Positions 63,129 to 64,000 of a stretch of DNA of 64,000 nt are shown here, in pieces. Source of the DNA: Streptomyces olivaceus. GTDB lineage: Bacteria; Actinomycetota; Actinomycetes; Streptomycetales; Streptomycetaceae. The stretch lies in NCBI RefSeq assembly GCF_000721235.1, contig NZ_JOFH01000011.1:130504-194503 (forward strand), written 5' to 3'. The position numbers and the translations under genes were made by a program. Positions within the stretch are counted from its first letter, which is position 1, and the number at the start of each line of letters is the position of its first letter. The notes below the pieces were generated by a model. The model searched no databases. It was not told the DNA's origin and saw only the letters and a list, made by a program, of their open reading frames with translations.

Positions 63129-63806
63129 TCAGAGTGCCGGCTGCAGCAGTCCGCCCAGTGCATTGCAGGCGGAGACGATGCGCTGCATGTCCCTCTTGGT
63201 CAACGCGGCCTCGACGGGCAGCGCGAGCGTCTCGTCCGCGGCCCGCTCGGTCTCCGGCAGCGACACACAACGACGGAAGTGCGGCATCCTGTGGACGGGC
63301 GCCTTCACCGGCACCCGGCACTCGACGCCCCGCGCCCGCACGGCACGGGCGAACGCGTCCCGGTCCGGCCGTCCGTTCCCCGGCACCCGGACCACGTACT
63401 GCTGATAGCTGTGCCCCTGACCCCAGTCGGGCGTCCGCACACCCCGCAGCTTCCCGTCGAGGTAGGCCGCCCGCTGCCGGCGCTGCGCCATCTCGTCGTA
63501 CGGCACCTCGGACTCGCGCTCCTCCAGCACGAGCAGCCCGTGCCGCCGCCCTATGCCGTGCAGCGGCCCCATCTCCGCCGGCCGCCCGAACCGGTGCACG
63601 ACGACGACGGCCGCGGTCCGTTCCGTGAGCGTCGCTTCGACACTGGACGCGTCCAGGCAGTACGTCGCCGGATCTATGTCGGCGAACACCGGCAGCGCGC
63701 CGGTGAGCGCCACCGCCTCGGCGACCTCCACGTTCCCGAAGGAAGGTACGACGACCTCGTCACCGACTCCGACGCCGGCGGCCCTGAGCATTGCTGCGGT
63801 ACCCAT
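63129..63806 (-). CDS. Short DegT/DnrJ/EryC1/StrS-like aminotransferase-fold protein, catalytic core missing
   Basis: About 225 aa against some 370-400 for the family. The large-domain start is recognisable (AAMLRAAGVGVGDEVVVPSF, ALPVFADIDPATYCLDASSV) and so is the C-terminal domain (QQYVVRVPGNGRPDRDAFAR, ARGVECRVPVKAPVHRMPHF). The middle jumps from LLVLEERESEVPYDEMAQRR straight to the C-terminal helix. The segment with the PLP-binding Lys and the Gly-rich loop is therefore absent, with no internal stop or frameshift visible. ATG 63806 is taken; an in-frame start at 63854 runs into the rRNA terminator. Possibly a non-catalytic paralogue. It follows the 5S rRNA on the same strand. Confidence 0.75.
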   Translation of the reverse strand: MGTAAMLRAAGVGVGDEVVVPSFGNVEVAEAVALTGALPVFADIDPATYCLDASSVEATLTERTAAVVVVHRFGRPAEMGPLHGIGRRHGLLVLEERESEVPYDEMAQRRQRAAYLDGKLRGVRTPDWGQGHSYQQYVVRVPGNGRPDRDAFARAVRARGVECRVPVKAPVHRMPHFRRCVSLPETERAADETLALPVEAALTKRDMQRIVSACNALGGLLQPAL

Positions 63807-63855
63807 ACGAACGATGGTCGTAGCGCAACGTGAACTTCTGGTGACGGACAACAAA

Positions 63856-63897
63856 AAAGGGTTGGACCCGGAACCGAAGTTCTGGGTCCAACCCTTT
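63856..63897 (-). terminator. rRNA operon terminator
   Basis: On the minus strand a 19-bp stem (one G-T pair) capped by a C-TTCG-G tetraloop, AAAGGGTTGGACCC...GGGTCCAACCCTTT, followed by T residues (plus-strand A-run 63853-63858). It is a textbook intrinsic terminator downstream of the 5S gene. Confidence 0.95.
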
Positions 63898-63903
63898 GAA
63901 TGA

Positions 63904-64000
63904 TTGTTCGGCGGCGTCCTACTCTCCCACAGGGTCCCCCCTGCAGTACCATCGGCGCTGTAAGGCTTAGCTTCCGGGTTCGAAATGTAACCGGGCGTTT
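63904..64000 (-). rRNA. rrf: 5S ribosomal RNA, 3' part (gene runs off the window)
   Basis: Minus strand reads AAACGCCCGGTTACATTTCG ... CCGGAAGCTAAGCCTTACAG ... CTGTGGGAGAGTAGGACGCC, the conserved Streptomyces 5S sequence. The first 20-25 nt lie beyond base 64000. The exact 3' end (63904-63907) is estimated. It implies a 16S-23S-5S operon continuing to the right. Confidence 0.95.

Noticed and set aside
63856..63897. Long inverted repeat near the right end considered as a transposon end or attachment site
   Set aside because: UUCG-capped stem followed by a T-run directly after 5S rRNA is a normal rRNA terminator.

Overview
The window is chromosomal DNA of a Streptomyces, or a very close actinomycete. 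Evidence: about 72% GC with strong third-position GC bias; frequent GTG starts and GTGA/ATGA gene overlaps; an actinobacterial recA-recX block with ClgR, PgsA, RimO, RodZ-like protein and FtsK nearby; and gene content that I remember as the Streptomyces coelicolor SCO5746-SCO5795 neighbourhood (rshA, dapF, miaA, miaB, gluRK-gluABCD, recX-recA, lhr, dpsB, clgR, pgsA, rimO, ftsK, osaB, osaA, osaC). The SCO and gene-name assignments come from memory plus recognisable proteins, not from a search. No plasmid, phage, IS element or CRISPR array was seen. LAYOUT: 0.1-10.2 kb holds a secreted M1 metallopeptidase, a RelA/SpoT homologue, DapF, a small membrane protein, MiaA, two small forward genes, an extradiol-dioxygenase-like protein and MiaB. 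10.3-17.4 kb holds a NarL-type two-component pair, a KhtTU-like K+/H+ antiporter pair, a membrane-anchored TAXI binding protein and the GluK/GluR pair. 17.7-21.1 kb is the glutamate ABC transporter gluABCD. 21.3-24.1 kb holds a flavin monooxygenase, then a Cys-rich leader peptide followed by a cysteine-dioxygenase-like gene and a rhodanese. 24.2-26.4 kb is recA-recX with an SOS box and two DnaA-box-like sites upstream. 26.4-33.7 kb is a sugar-acid catabolic operon: PfkB kinase, idonate/gulonate-type dehydrogenase, MFS transporter, mannitol/fructuronate dehydrogenase family enzyme and mannonate-dehydratase-type enolase, with a divergent GntR regulator and a palindromic operator. 33.7-38.4 kb holds an AI-2E-type exporter, DUF3046, a prenyltransferase-fold protein and an araC-azlC-azlD operon. 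38.6-46.0 kb holds Lhr, an Nei-type glycosylase, a pentanucleotide microsatellite, Dps and ClgR. 46.0-52.9 kb holds CinA-type amidase, PgsA, RimO, a RodZ-like protein and FtsK. 53.2-62.9 kb holds OsaB, the giant poly-HAMP hybrid kinase OsaA and the divergent OsaC. The right end has tRNA-Thr, a short DegT-like gene, and an rRNA terminator with the 3' part of a 5S rRNA gene. HOW THE GENES WORK TOGETHER: three stress or nutrient signalling modules lie next to their likely outputs: GluRK beside gluABCD, OsaABC for osmotic adaptation, and ClgR next to other housekeeping stress genes. The sugar-acid genes form a plausible route L-gulonate (or L-idonate) to fructuronate to mannonate to 2-keto-3-deoxygluconate to KDPG under GntR control. 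The most interesting under-described element is the short Cys-codon leader peptide ahead of the thiol dioxygenase and rhodanese. Its last codons are perfectly complementary to the downstream ribosome binding site, which suggests a cysteine-sensing translational switch.
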